Origin: Pseudomonas nitroreducens
GTDB lineage: Bacteria > Pseudomonadota > Gammaproteobacteria > Pseudomonadales > Pseudomonadaceae
Assembly: GCF_014204515.1 (NCBI RefSeq)
Contig: NZ_JACHLI010000002.1
Location: 370,484-434,483, forward strand
Direction: 5' to 3'
Length of the DNA: 64,000 nt
How positions within the stretch are numbered: the first letter of the stretch is position 1; each line of letters begins with the position of its first letter. Of the stretch, positions 52,392-61,700 are shown piece after piece. Both the position numbers and the translations under genes were made by a program. The notes under the pieces were generated by a model that was not told the DNA's origin, did not search any database, and saw nothing but the letters and a program-made list of their open reading frames with translations.

Positions 52392-53510
52392 ATGAGTGCC
52401 CTGCACAGCCTGCAGACGGCGGCGGTCTCCATCCGCTCCGTGCGCAAGGTCTACGGCGACCCGGCGAGCGGTCCCGTCGCTCTGAAATGCGTCGACCTGG
52501 ACATCCGCGATAACGAGTTCTTCACCCTGCTCGGCCCCTCCGGCTGCGGCAAGACCACCCTGCTGCGGATGATCGCCGGCTTCGAGTTCCCCACCTCCGG
52601 GGAAATCCAGCTGTACGGCGAGAACATCGCCGACCGACCGCCCTTCGAGCGCCCGGTGAACACCGTGTTCCAGCACTACGCGCTATTCCCGCACATGACC
52701 ATCGCCGAGAACCTCGCCTTCGGCCTGGAATCCCACCCCATGGGCCAGCGCATGAGCAAGGCGCAGGTCGCCGAGCGCGTCCGCGAGATGCTCGCCCTGG
52801 TGCAGATGGAACGCTTCGCCCAGCGCAAGCCGACCCAGCTTTCCGGTGGCCAGCAGCAGCGTGTCGCCCTGGCCCGCGCGCTGGCGCCGCATCCCAAGGT
52901 GCTGCTGCTCGACGAGCCGCTCTCGGCGCTCGACCTCAAGCTGCGCCAGGCCATGCGCGAAGAGCTCAAGGCGATCCAGGCCAAGACCGGCATCACCTTC
53001 ATCTTCGTCACCCATGACCAGGAAGAAGCCCTGACCATGTCCGACCGCATCGCCGTGCTCTCCGAGGGCGAGGTGCAGCAGGTCGGTCGTCCGGACGACA
53101 TCTACGAACACCCGCGCAACCGCTTCGTCGCCGACTTCATCGGCGAGACCAACTTCCTCCCGGCGCGGGTCGAGAACTTCACCGGCGACTGCGCGCAGTA
53201 CCGCCTCCCCGGCGACCAGCTGATCGAGGCCCCCGCTCACGAAGGCCTGAAGGTCGGCGCCGAGGTGACCCTGTCGATCCGCCCCGAGCGCCTGCAACTG
53301 GTGGCCGAGGACACGCCGTCCGCCACGCCCTGCAGCGTCGTCCAGCAGATCTACCTGGGCACCGATCTGCAGTACCAGGTCAGCCTCGCCGACGGCACCC
53401 GCCTGACGGTCCGCGCGCCCAACAGCGCCGGCCAGCGCGGTCGCCTGGTAGCCGGGCAACGCGCCGGGCTGCTGTTCGAGAAAGGCAGCGCCAGCGTCCT
53501 GGTGGACTGA
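52392..53510 (+). CDS. ABC importer ATPase, PotA type
   Basis: 372 residues. Walker A GPSGCGKTT, Q-loop, signature LSGGQQQRVALARAL, Walker B VLLLDEPLSALD and switch His (FVTHDQ) are all present, followed by a C-terminal TOBE regulatory domain (about 290-370). It powers the importer encoded by the next three genes. The ATG at 52392 follows GGAGG; the frame is open far upstream but that part does not resemble the family. Confidence 0.93.
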   Translation: MSALHSLQTAAVSIRSVRKVYGDPASGPVALKCVDLDIRDNEFFTLLGPSGCGKTTLLRMIAGFEFPTSGEIQLYGENIADRPPFERPVNTVFQHYALFPHMTIAENLAFGLESHPMGQRMSKAQVAERVREMLALVQMERFAQRKPTQLSGGQQQRVALARALAPHPKVLLLDEPLSALDLKLRQAMREELKAIQAKTGITFIFVTHDQEEALTMSDRIAVLSEGEVQQVGRPDDIYEHPRNRFVADFIGETNFLPARVENFTGDCAQYRLPGDQLIEAPAHEGLKVGAEVTLSIRPERLQLVAEDTPSATPCSVVQQIYLGTDLQYQVSLADGTRLTVRAPNSAGQRGRLVAGQRAGLLFEKGSASVLVD

Positions 53511-53522
53511 GCGGGGGTGAGC

Positions 53523-54449
53523 ATGAACAAAGTATCTACGCCGACCGGCAATGCGCTGGAGCGGCGCCAGGCGCTGCGCAGCTTCCTTGGCGTGTCGCCG
53601 GCGCTGGTCTCGATCGGGCTGTTCCTGATCGTGCCGATCTTCATCGTGGTCGGTTACTCGCTGATGCAGGCCAACCCCTACGGTGGGGTGAACCCGCACT
53701 TCAGCATCGACGCCTACGTCTCGCTGCTGTTCGAGCGCCAGCTCGACGACAGCCTGGCCTTCGCCGATTCGTACATGGTGATCGCGCTGCGCTCCATCGG
53801 CATCGCCGCGGCGACCACGGTGATCACCCTGCTGGTGGGCTTCCCGGTCGCGGTATGGCTGGCGATGCAGCCGGCGCACCGTCGCGGCCTGCTGATCTTC
53901 CTGATCACCGTGCCGTTCTGGGCCAACCTGCTGATCCGCACCTACGCCTGGATCCTGCTGCTGCGCGGCACCGGCGTGGTCAACGGCACGCTGATGGGCC
54001 TGGGAGTAATCAACCAGCCGCTGAACCTGCTCTACACCGACGGCGCGGTGCTGCTGGGCCTGGTCTACACCTACGCGCCCTTCGTCGTGCTGCCGATCTA
54101 CGCGACCCTGGAGAAGATGGACATGCGCCTGCTGGAAGCGGCCCAGGACCTCTACGCCGGGCGTATCCGCACCCTGCGCAAGGTGGTCCTGCCGATCGCT
54201 CGTCCGGGGATCCTGGCCGGCGCCATCCTCACCTTCGTGCCCTGCCTGGGCGCGATGATCGCCCCCGAGCTGCTCGGCGGCGGCACCAAGATGATGCTCG
54301 GCAACCTGATCTTCCGGCAGTTCAGCGACTCGCGGAACTGGCCCTTCGGCGCGGCGCTGTCGCTGGTACTGATGGGCGCGGTAATGCTGGTGCTGATGTT
54401 CTACGCGATGCGCGCCGAACGCCTGCGCATCGCCCGGGGAGGTGAATGA
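53523..54449 (+). CDS. ABC importer permease, PotB type
   Basis: 308 residues with about six membrane helices. The permease-ATPase coupling motif (EAAQDLYAGRIRTLRKVVLPIARPGI; EAA-x-DLY-x12-P) lies near residue 200. It belongs to the polyamine/opine/Fe3+ importer group. The ATG at 53523 follows GGGGGTG. It ends by overlapping the start of the next permease gene (ATGA). Confidence 0.92.
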   Translation: MNKVSTPTGNALERRQALRSFLGVSPALVSIGLFLIVPIFIVVGYSLMQANPYGGVNPHFSIDAYVSLLFERQLDDSLAFADSYMVIALRSIGIAAATTVITLLVGFPVAVWLAMQPAHRRGLLIFLITVPFWANLLIRTYAWILLLRGTGVVNGTLMGLGVINQPLNLLYTDGAVLLGLVYTYAPFVVLPIYATLEKMDMRLLEAAQDLYAGRIRTLRKVVLPIARPGILAGAILTFVPCLGAMIAPELLGGGTKMMLGNLIFRQFSDSRNWPFGAALSLVLMGAVMLVLMFYAMRAERLRIARGGE

Positions 54450-55255
54450 TGCTCTCGCTGCTGACTAAACGTCGCTTGGGCGTGCAGGATTTCCGTGGCT
54501 TCGGCGCGCTGAGTTTCCTGTTCTACCTGTACCTCTACGCGCCCATCGTGGTGCTGGTGGTGCTCTCGTTCAACGCCAACCAGTCCGCCACCGTGTGGAC
54601 CGGCTTCAGCCTCGACTGGTACCGCGCCGCCTTCGCCAACCAGGCCCTGCGCCAGGCCGCCGGCAACAGCCTGCTGATCGCCGTGTGCGCCAGTGTGATC
54701 GCCACCGTGATTGCCACCCTGGCCGCGCTGGGCACCTCGCGCGGCGCCAAGTTCAAGGGTCTGCGCCTGTCCATGGGGGCGATCATGCTGCCGCTGGTGC
54801 TGCCGGAGATCGTCGTCGGCGTCGCCACCCTGGCGCTGTTCTCCACCCTCGGCCTGTCGCTGGGCTACGGCAACCTGATCATCGCCCACACGGTGTTCTG
54901 CATCCCGTTCGCCTACCTGCCGATCCGTGCCCGCCTCAACGACATGGACCTGTCCCTGGAGCAGGCCGCCGCCGACCTCTACGCCGGGCCCTGGCGGACC
55001 TTCCGCAAGGTCACCCTGCCGCTGCTGATGCCGGGGATCTTCTCCGGGCTGATGCTGGCCTTCATCGTCTCGCTGGATAACTTCGTGATCTCGATGATGG
55101 TCTCCCAGGCCGGCACCACCACCCTGCCGATCTTCATCTTCGGCCTGCTGCGCATGGGCGTGACGCCCGATGTGAACGCGGTGTCGACCCTGATCCTCGG
55201 CGTTTCCGTGCTGTTCGTAACCCTGTCCTACCTGCTCGGCAAGAAGAAGGCCTGA
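54446..55255 (+). CDS. ABC importer permease, PotC type
   Basis: 269 residues with about six membrane helices. The EAA loop is visible as EQAAADLYAGPWRTFRKVTLPLLMPGI. It starts at ATG 54446 overlapping the previous stop by four bases (a second ATG directly follows). It makes the heterodimeric membrane pore with the preceding gene product. The binding-protein gene follows after 21 bp. Confidence 0.92.
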   Translation: MMLSLLTKRRLGVQDFRGFGALSFLFYLYLYAPIVVLVVLSFNANQSATVWTGFSLDWYRAAFANQALRQAAGNSLLIAVCASVIATVIATLAALGTSRGAKFKGLRLSMGAIMLPLVLPEIVVGVATLALFSTLGLSLGYGNLIIAHTVFCIPFAYLPIRARLNDMDLSLEQAAADLYAGPWRTFRKVTLPLLMPGIFSGLMLAFIVSLDNFVISMMVSQAGTTTLPIFIFGLLRMGVTPDVNAVSTLILGVSVLFVTLSYLLGKKKA

Positions 55256-55276
55256 GCCCACATACCGGAGTAGAAG

Positions 55277-56311
55277 ATGAGCAAACTGATCGCTGCTGTA
55301 GGGGCCACGCTGGCCATGGGGCTGGTGGCCAACGTGCACGCCGCCGAACAACTCAACGTGGTGAGCTGGAGTGGCTATTTCACCCCGCAGATCCTGGAGA
55401 AGTTCGAGAAGGAAAGCGGCATCAAGGTGACCGTGGATTCCTATGACTCCAACGAAACCCTGCTGGCCAAGCTCAAGCAGGGCGGCGCCGGCTACGACGT
55501 GGCCATTCCCTCCCACGCCTTCGTGCCGATCCTGATCCAGGAGAAGCTGCTGGAGCGCTTCGAGCCGGCCAGCCAGCCGTACTACGCCAACATCGAAGAC
55601 AACCTGAAGAAACCCGCCTGGGACCCGGAAGGCGGCTACGCCGTGCCCTTCATCTGGGGCACCACCAGCGTGGTGCTCGACAGCGCGAAATACAGCGGCC
55701 CGGCCGATAGCTACTCGGTGCTGTTCACCCCGCCCAAGGAGCTGCAGGGCAAGATCAACATGTTCGACTCGGCCAGCGAAGTGATCGACACCGCCAGCCT
55801 CTACCTGGGCATCCCGCTGTGCAGCGAGGACCCCAAGCAGATGCAACAGGTGCTGACCCTGTTGAAGAACCAGAAGCCGTTCGTGAAGACCTACAGCTCC
55901 AAGGCCGGCTCGATCCGCGAGAACCTGGCCTCGGGCGAAGTCGACATGTCGATGTTCTGGGGCGGCTCGTCGATGCGTGCGCGTGAGATGAAGTCCAGCC
56001 TGAAGTACCTCTACCCGAAAGAGGGCGTGATGGCCTGGGTGGACAACCTGGTGATCCCGGCCGGCGCCAAGCACCCGGAAAACGCCAAGAAGTTCATCGC
56101 CTTCCTCAGCCAGCCGGAGAACTCGGCGATGACCCAGAACTTCCTCAAGCACCAGAGCCCGATCAAGGGCGTGGAACCCTTCCTCGACGCCAGCCTCAAG
56201 GATGCGCCGGAACTGCACATCCCCGAGGGCACCAAGGTGGTGTTCAGCAAGACCTGCGGTGAAGGCGCGATCCGCCTGGCCGACCGTATCTGGACCAACC
56301 TGATGCGCTGA
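55277..56311 (+). CDS. Periplasmic substrate-binding protein, PotD type
   Basis: 344 residues with a Sec signal peptide ending VHA-A near residue 22. The mature protein follows the polyamine-binding fold (LNVVSWSGYFTPQILEKFEKESGIKVTVDSY without further matches beyond the family pattern, then GYAVPFIWGTT, and LPWVDN-like MAWVDNLVIPAGAKHPENAKKF). It delivers substrate to the two permeases. Whether it binds polyamines is uncertain; linkage to the amidase and malonate genes suggests a malonyl amide or ureide. Confidence 0.88.
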   Translation: MSKLIAAVGATLAMGLVANVHAAEQLNVVSWSGYFTPQILEKFEKESGIKVTVDSYDSNETLLAKLKQGGAGYDVAIPSHAFVPILIQEKLLERFEPASQPYYANIEDNLKKPAWDPEGGYAVPFIWGTTSVVLDSAKYSGPADSYSVLFTPPKELQGKINMFDSASEVIDTASLYLGIPLCSEDPKQMQQVLTLLKNQKPFVKTYSSKAGSIRENLASGEVDMSMFWGGSSMRAREMKSSLKYLYPKEGVMAWVDNLVIPAGAKHPENAKKFIAFLSQPENSAMTQNFLKHQSPIKGVEPFLDASLKDAPELHIPEGTKVVFSKTCGEGAIRLADRIWTNLMR

Positions 56312-56470
56312 TCCCTCACGGGACAAGGCAGAGCGATGCCCGCGTGTGCTGTCCCGGCGCAACGGCATCGCTCGGCCCGAAGAACGCAAAAAACCCCGTC
56401 CGACGGCGGGTCGCTGAACCCGAATGACGCTTCCACCTGCCGGAAGCCTGATGAAAAAAGGCCGCGCTCC

Positions 56471-57928
56471 ATGAGCCAGAACAAGCACAACGAACTCGTC
56501 CAACTCCAGGCCTTTGAGCTGGCTGACCGCATCCGCCAGCGCGAGGTTTCCTGCCGCGAAGTGATGCAGGCGCACCTCGAACAGATCGAGCGCTACAACC
56601 CGGCGGTCAACGCCATCGTCAGCCAGCAGCCGGACGACCTGCTGCTGGCCGAAGCCGACCAGCGCGACGCCGAACTGGCCCGTGGCGACTACCGCGGCTG
56701 GATGCACGGCCTGCCCCACGCGGTGAAGGACCTGTCGCTGACCCAGGGCATCCGCACCACCCTCGGCTCGCCGCTGTTCAGCGACTACCTGCCCGAGCGC
56801 GACGGCATCATGGTCGAGCGCATCAAGGCGGCCGGCGCGATCATCATCGGCAAGACCAACACCCCCGAATTCGGCCTCGGCTCGCACAGCTACAACCCGA
56901 TCTTCGGTGCCACCGGCTGCGCCTACGCGCCCGAGCGCACCGCCGGCGGCAGCAGCGGTGGTGCGGCGGCGGCCCTGGCGCTGCAGATGGTCCCGGTGGC
57001 CGACGGCAGCGACATGATGGGTTCGCTGCGCAACCCGGCGGCCTTCAACAACATCATCGGCTTCCGCCCGTCCCAGGGCCGCGTGCCCTTCGACGACAGC
57101 GCCGACCTGTTCATCGACCAGCTCGGCTACGAAGGCCCGATGGGCCGCAGCGTGCGCGACGTGGCGCTGCTGCTGTCGGTACAGGCCGGCGGCGATGCCC
57201 GCGCGCCGCTGTCCATCGCTGAAAGCGGCGAGCAGTTCGCCGGTTCGCTGGAACGTGATTTCAAGGGCGCGCGCCTGGGCTGGCTCGGCGACCTGGGTGG
57301 CCACCTGGCGATGGAGAAGGGCGTGCTGGATCTGTGCCGCCAATCCTTCGCCGACTTCGAAGCCATCGGCTGCCATGTCGAGGAGACTGCCCTGGGCTTC
57401 TCCCCCGAGCGCCTCTGGGACACCTGGCGCACCCTGCGCCACTGGGTGGTCGCCGGCTCCCTCGGCGCGGCCTACACCGACCCGGCCAAGCGCGAACTGC
57501 TCAAGCCGGAGGCGATCTGGGAAGTGGAGAATGGCCTGAAACTGTCCGCCATGGACGTGTTCCGCGCCTCCGCCGCGCGCAGCGACTGGTACCGTGCGAT
57601 CAGCCGGCTGTTCGAGCGCTACGACTACCTGCTGCTGCCCAGCGCCCAGGTGTTCCCGTTCGACAAGACCTGGGACTGGCCGAAGGAGATTGCCGGCAAG
57701 TCCATGGACACCTACCACCGCTGGATGGAAGTGGTGATCCCGGCCACGCTGTCCGGTTGCCCGGCGGCCAACGTGCCGGTGGGCTTCAATGAGCAGGGCC
57801 TGCCCATGGGCCTGCAGATCATCGGCAGGCACCAGGCCGACATGGCCGTGCTGCAACTGGCCCACGCCTACGAGCAGGCCTCGCGCTGGTACCAGCGCTG
57901 CCCGCCGCCCATGCTGGCGGAGCGTTGA
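56471..57928 (+). CDS. Amidase-signature family hydrolase (candidate malonamidase or ureidomalonase)
   Basis: 485 residues. The amidase-signature triad is intact: Lys86 in HAVKDLSL, cis-Ser161 in GGSSGGAAAAL and nucleophile Ser185 in SDMMGSLRNPA, with the same 24-residue spacing as in malonamidase E2 of Bradyrhizobium as I remember it. The enzyme hydrolyses an amide to acid and ammonia (or urea/amine). It is the fifth gene of the cluster, 159 bp after the binding protein and 29 bp before malonyl-CoA decarboxylase. Neighbours make a malonate-releasing reaction likely but do not prove it; other AS substrates are possible. Confidence 0.88.
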   Translation: MSQNKHNELVQLQAFELADRIRQREVSCREVMQAHLEQIERYNPAVNAIVSQQPDDLLLAEADQRDAELARGDYRGWMHGLPHAVKDLSLTQGIRTTLGSPLFSDYLPERDGIMVERIKAAGAIIIGKTNTPEFGLGSHSYNPIFGATGCAYAPERTAGGSSGGAAAALALQMVPVADGSDMMGSLRNPAAFNNIIGFRPSQGRVPFDDSADLFIDQLGYEGPMGRSVRDVALLLSVQAGGDARAPLSIAESGEQFAGSLERDFKGARLGWLGDLGGHLAMEKGVLDLCRQSFADFEAIGCHVEETALGFSPERLWDTWRTLRHWVVAGSLGAAYTDPAKRELLKPEAIWEVENGLKLSAMDVFRASAARSDWYRAISRLFERYDYLLLPSAQVFPFDKTWDWPKEIAGKSMDTYHRWMEVVIPATLSGCPAANVPVGFNEQGLPMGLQIIGRHQADMAVLQLAHAYEQASRWYQRCPPPMLAER

Positions 57929-57957
57929 TCGTTTTATCCACAAGCTGAGGGGGACGC

Positions 57958-59277
57958 ATGAACATCAGCTTCTTCCAGGAACTGCTGCAAAGCATCACCG
58001 AGCGCGGCCGGCAACTGCTGGAGTCGCGCGAGCCGGCGCCGGGCAATGCCCAGGCGCTGGCGCAGGCTTGCCACAAGCTCATCTCCAGCCACGGCGAAGC
58101 CTCGGGCGTGGCCCTGGCGCAGCAGGTGCTGTGCGCCTACCGCGACTGTCCGCAGGACCAGCAGAAAGCCTTCTTCGACACCCTGCTGAGTGACTTCGCA
58201 CCGCCCCACGACGCGCTGGCGCAAGCCTGCCAGCGCTACCTCGACGAGCCATCGTCGGCCAATACCACAGCGTTGTTCGAAGCCAGTGAGCCACCGCGCC
58301 AGGAACTGTTCCGCCGCCTCAACCAGGCACCCGGCGGCACCGCCGAGCTGATTGCCATGCGCCGCCTGCTGCTGCAGGAACTCAAGGCCAATCCCGAGCT
58401 GGCCGCCGTGGACCACGACCTGCAGCACCTGCTGGCTTCCTGGTTCAACCGTGGCTTCCTGGTGCTGCGGCGCATCGACTGGTCGACGCCGGCCTCGATC
58501 CTGGAAAAGATCATCAAGTACGAGGCCGTCCACGCCATCAAGGACTGGGACGACCTGCGCAGCCGCCTGCAGCCGGCCGACCGCCGCTGCTTCGCGTTCT
58601 TCCACCCGGCCCTGGCCGACGAGCCGCTGATCTTCGTCGAGGTGGCGCTGACCCGTTCCATGCCGGGTGCGATTGCAGAGATCCTGGAGGGCAAGCCGGC
58701 TGATGCATCGGCAGACGAGCCCGACACCGCCGTGTTCTATTCCATCAGCAACTGCCAGGACGGCCTGCGCGGCATCTCCTTCGGCAACTTCCTGATCAAG
58801 CAGGTGGTGGAGGAGCTGGCGCGGGAGATTCCGAGCCTGCGCCAGTTCGTCACCCTGTCGCCGGTGCCCGGCTTCCGCCGCTGGCTCGATGGCCTGGGCG
58901 ACGATGCGCAACTGGGCGTGGCCGCCGCCGACCTGCTCAAGGCGCTCAAGCCCGACGCACCGCCGCCGCCGCGCACGGAGCAAGCGATGCTGGCGCTGGC
59001 CGCCGAATACTTCCTGCATGCCAAGACAGGCGCCGGTCTGCCGCTGGACCCGGTGGCGCGCTTCCACCTGGGCAACGGCGCTCGCCTGGAACGCCTGAAC
59101 TGGCGCGGCGACCTGTCCGCCAGCGGCCTGCGCCAGGCCGCCGGGCTGATGGTCAATTACCGCTACGAGCTGCGCCAGATCGAAAAGAACCACGAAGCCT
59201 ACGCCAACCAGGGCGCGGTCACCGCCTCACCCGAGGTGCGCAAGCTGGCCACCCTGTCGGCGAAAACAAAACGCTAG
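57958..59277 (+). CDS. matA: Malonyl-CoA decarboxylase (MatA/MCD type)
   Basis: 439 residues. An N-terminal helical oligomerisation region is followed by the acetyltransferase-like MCD catalytic domain: the segment SISNCQDGLRGISFGNFLIK and the late FHLGNGA, where conserved Ser and His are expected. It converts malonyl-CoA to acetyl-CoA and CO2. This is the single-protein route, distinct from the multi-subunit malonate decarboxylase (mdc) of PAO1. It is 9 bp before matB. The symbol follows Rhizobium naming. Confidence 0.93.
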   Translation: MNISFFQELLQSITERGRQLLESREPAPGNAQALAQACHKLISSHGEASGVALAQQVLCAYRDCPQDQQKAFFDTLLSDFAPPHDALAQACQRYLDEPSSANTTALFEASEPPRQELFRRLNQAPGGTAELIAMRRLLLQELKANPELAAVDHDLQHLLASWFNRGFLVLRRIDWSTPASILEKIIKYEAVHAIKDWDDLRSRLQPADRRCFAFFHPALADEPLIFVEVALTRSMPGAIAEILEGKPADASADEPDTAVFYSISNCQDGLRGISFGNFLIKQVVEELAREIPSLRQFVTLSPVPGFRRWLDGLGDDAQLGVAAADLLKALKPDAPPPPRTEQAMLALAAEYFLHAKTGAGLPLDPVARFHLGNGARLERLNWRGDLSASGLRQAAGLMVNYRYELRQIEKNHEAYANQGAVTASPEVRKLATLSAKTKR

Positions 59278-59286
59278 GACCTCACC

Positions 59287-60810
59287 ATGAACCAGAGCCT
59301 TTTCGCCGAAGTCGGCAAACACCTGCCCAGCGACCTTTCCAAGCCCTTCATCCGCACCCCGTTCGGTGGCGGCTACAGCTACGCCGACATGCTGCGCAGC
59401 ACTTCGCAGTTCGCCCACGCGCTGGTGGAGCTCGGTGTGCAGCCGGGCGACCGCGTCGCTGTGCAGGTCGACAAGAGCCCCGAGACGGTGATGCTCTACC
59501 TCGCCGTGCTGCGTGTCGGCGCGGTCTACCTGCCGCTCAACAGCGGCTATACCGGCGAGGAGCTGCGCTATTTCCTCGACGACGCCGAGCCTTCGCTGTT
59601 CGTCTGCGCGCCGGCCTTCGAGGCCCAGGCCCGCGAGCTGGCGAAGGTCAGCGGCGTAGCCCATGTGGAAACCCTGGGCGATGCCGGCGACGGCTCGCTG
59701 ATGGCGCGGGTACTGGGCAAGCCGGGGCGCTTCGCCGATGTAGAGCGTGCGGCTTCCGACCTTGCCGCAATCCTCTACACCTCCGGCACCACCGGGCGCT
59801 CCAAGGGCGCGATGATCAGCCACGGCAACCTGGTCTCCAACGCCCGCGCGCTGGTGGATGCCTGGCAGATCACCAGCGAAGACTGGCTGCTCCACGCGCT
59901 GCCGATCTTCCACATCCACGGCCTGTTCGTGGCTTGCAACAGCCTGCTGATGGCCGGCGGCTCGATGCTCTTCCTCAGCAAGTTCGACGCCGCGCAGATG
60001 CTCCGCCTGCTGCCCCAGGTGAACCTGCTGATGGGCGTGCCGACCTTCTACACCCGCCTGCTCGACCAGAGCGGCCTGACCCGCGAAGCAGTGGCGCACA
60101 TGCGCCTGTTTATCTCCGGCTCCGCGCCGCTGACCGCCGAGACCCACAAGGCCTTCTCCGAGCGCACCGGCATGGCCATCCTCGAACGCTACGGCATGAC
60201 CGAGACCGGCATGAACACCTCCAACCCGCTGGACGGCGAGCGCATCGCCGGCACCGTCGGCTTCCCGCTGCCGGGCGTCGAGCTGCGCATCACCGACCCT
60301 GCCCAGGCTGAGCCGACCCTGCTGCCGCAAGGTGAGCCGGGGATGATCGAGGTGCGCGGGCCGAACGTGTTCCAGGGCTACTGGCGCATGCCGGAGAAGA
60401 CCGCCGAGGAACTGCGCGCGGACGGCTATTTCATGACCGGCGACATCGGCTTCGTCGACGAGCGCGGCTACGTGCAGATCGTCGGGCGCAACAAGGACAT
60501 GATCATCAGCGGCGGCTTCAACGTGTATCCCAAGGAACTGGAGGAAATCCTCGACACCCTGCCGGGCGTGGCCGAGTCGGCGGTGATCGGCGTGCCGCAC
60601 CCGGACTTCGGCGAGGGCGTGACCGCCGTGCTGGTGGCGGGCAAGGGGGACGCCCCGACCGAGGCGCAGGTGCTCGCTGCACTGGACGGCAAGCTGGCGC
60701 GCTTCAAGCAGCCCAAGCGGGTGATGGTGGTCGACGCGCTGCCGCGCAACGTGATGGGCAAGGTGCAGAAGAATGTGCTGCGCGAGCAGTTCAAGGCGCT
60801 CTACTCCTGA
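59287..60810 (+). CDS. matB: Malonyl-CoA synthetase (malonate--CoA ligase, MatB type)
   Basis: 507 residues, acyl-adenylate-forming family. AMP-binding P-loop YTSGTTGRSKGAM, the motif GYGMTETG-like ERYGMTETGM, YFMTGDIGFVDERGYV and the C-terminal catalytic Lys in LPRNVMGKVQKN are all present. MatB makes malonyl-CoA from malonate, ATP and CoA, feeding MatA encoded just upstream. The length and Arg-containing acid-binding region fit MatB, though other short-acid ligases are similar. A terminator follows 14 bp after the stop, ending the operon. Confidence 0.9.
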   Translation: MNQSLFAEVGKHLPSDLSKPFIRTPFGGGYSYADMLRSTSQFAHALVELGVQPGDRVAVQVDKSPETVMLYLAVLRVGAVYLPLNSGYTGEELRYFLDDAEPSLFVCAPAFEAQARELAKVSGVAHVETLGDAGDGSLMARVLGKPGRFADVERAASDLAAILYTSGTTGRSKGAMISHGNLVSNARALVDAWQITSEDWLLHALPIFHIHGLFVACNSLLMAGGSMLFLSKFDAAQMLRLLPQVNLLMGVPTFYTRLLDQSGLTREAVAHMRLFISGSAPLTAETHKAFSERTGMAILERYGMTETGMNTSNPLDGERIAGTVGFPLPGVELRITDPAQAEPTLLPQGEPGMIEVRGPNVFQGYWRMPEKTAEELRADGYFMTGDIGFVDERGYVQIVGRNKDMIISGGFNVYPKELEEILDTLPGVAESAVIGVPHPDFGEGVTAVLVAGKGDAPTEAQVLAALDGKLARFKQPKRVMVVDALPRNVMGKVQKNVLREQFKALYS

Positions 60811-60824
60811 ATCCTCGGAGTAAG

Positions 60825-60851
60825 AAATGCCCCGCTCATGCGGGGCATTTT
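60825..60851 (+). terminator. Intrinsic terminator after matB
   Basis: The stem AAATGCCCCG pairs with CGGGGCATTTT across a TCATG-type loop. Confidence 0.92.
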
Positions 60852-60857
60852 GCTTTT

Positions 60858-60957
60858 GTAGGAGCGGAGCTTCTCCGCGAAATCCTTCTCGCCGTCATTC
60901 GTTTCAACCGGATTCTGCGGGGATCAATCCCGCGTAGGAGCGGACTTTGTCCGCGAT
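60858..60957. repeat. Two REP cores in direct orientation
   Basis: A core at 60858-60881 (GTAGGAGCGGAGCTTCTCCGC) and another at 60933-60957 (GTAGGAGCGGACTTTGTCCGC), both read on the plus strand. They are variants of the two subtypes seen elsewhere. Confidence 0.88.
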
Positions 60958-61109
60958 GCTCTGGCTTCTGGTTGGGTCTTCCTGCGCCGCTTCGGCGTGC
61001 GCGCGGACTTCTTGTTTCGCCCCCTCGGGCGACCCACTTTGGCAAACGACCCAAAGTGGGCAAGGGTCTTGCCCCGATCATCCGGTTTTTCGCTTAGGCG
61101 AAAAATACC

Positions 61110-61229
61110 CTCGTTGAAGCGCAGTTTCAGGGGCCCGAACTAGGCGTCCCCCACGAAGGGCCATCCCTGGCCCATCGCGGCTCTCGCGACATCCATGTCG
61201 CTCAACCCCTGAAACTGCGCTTCAACGAG
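61110..61229. repeat. 24-bp perfect inverted repeat around a 72-bp centre
   Basis: The left arm begins CTCGTTGAAGCGCAGTTTCA at 61110-61133, and 61206-61229 is its exact reverse complement. The centre contains shorter dyads. It resembles dispersed Pseudomonas elements that are often mis-annotated as short genes. Confidence 0.9.
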
Positions 61230-61284
61230 GCCTCCTGAACGGGGCCGTCCGGAGCGCTTGGACGTTTCTCTGGAAGTCTCCAAG

Positions 61285-61335
61285 AGCCAAAGCCAAAGCC
61301 AAAGCCAAAGCCAAAGCCAAAGCCAAAGCCAAAGC
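61285..61335. repeat. Hexamer microsatellite AGCCAA, 8.5 copies
   Basis: Perfect tandem AGCCAA units, 61285-61332 plus AGC. Prone to slippage and absent from coding sequence; it produces Leu-Trp or Phe-Gly dipeptide runs only in spurious minus-strand frames. Confidence 0.97.
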
Positions 61336-61359
61336 TGAGCATGGGCGCATGATTTTCCT

Positions 61360-61535
61360 GTAGGAGCGAGCTTGCTCGCGAACCCGCCCAACTCGGAGCC
61401 TTCAAGTATGTAGGGCGCATAACTCGGAACGGGTTATCCGCCGATGCCACACGGCGGATAACGCTGGAGCGTTATGCGCCCTACGATCCTGATGGCCCGG
61501 TGTGGCCGGATGTTCGCGAGCAAGCTCGCTCCTAC
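61360..61535. repeat. REP pair enclosing a second palindrome (composite element)
   Basis: Inverted CGAGCTTG-subtype REP cores at 61360-61382 and 61513-61535 flank another palindrome at 61410-61484 (GTAGGGCGCATAAC with GTTATGCGCCCTAC, and an inner GGTTATCCGCCG dyad). This nested arrangement could form a large cruciform. Confidence 0.85.
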
Positions 61536-61666
61536 GAAAAGCGCTCCGCAGTTGGGCGTGGCTGTAGGATCGAGGGGGATGCCTGGTTCCTGCTCGCGAA
61601 CCCGCCCAGCTCGATGCCTTCGATCAACTGGGCGTGCGGCGCGCTCCAGCAGGTTGCATCGGAATG

Positions 61667-61691
61667 AAAAAGCCCCGCTCTCGCGGGGCTT
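61667..61691 (-). terminator. Intrinsic terminator of the quinone oxidoreductase gene
   Basis: The stem AGCCCCGC/GCGGGGCT with a U-tract on the minus strand, 64 bp past the stop of that gene. Confidence 0.87.
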
Positions 61692-61700
61692 CTGGCTTTC

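Noticed and set aside
61285..61335. CRISPR-like array
   Set aside because: The unit is 6 bp without spacers, and the REP copies elsewhere are inverted hairpins, so neither is a CRISPR; no cas genes occur.
61140..61450. Minus-strand frames with Leu-Trp or Phe-Gly dipeptide runs
   Set aside because: They are the translated AGCCAA microsatellite inside a repeat-rich spacer.
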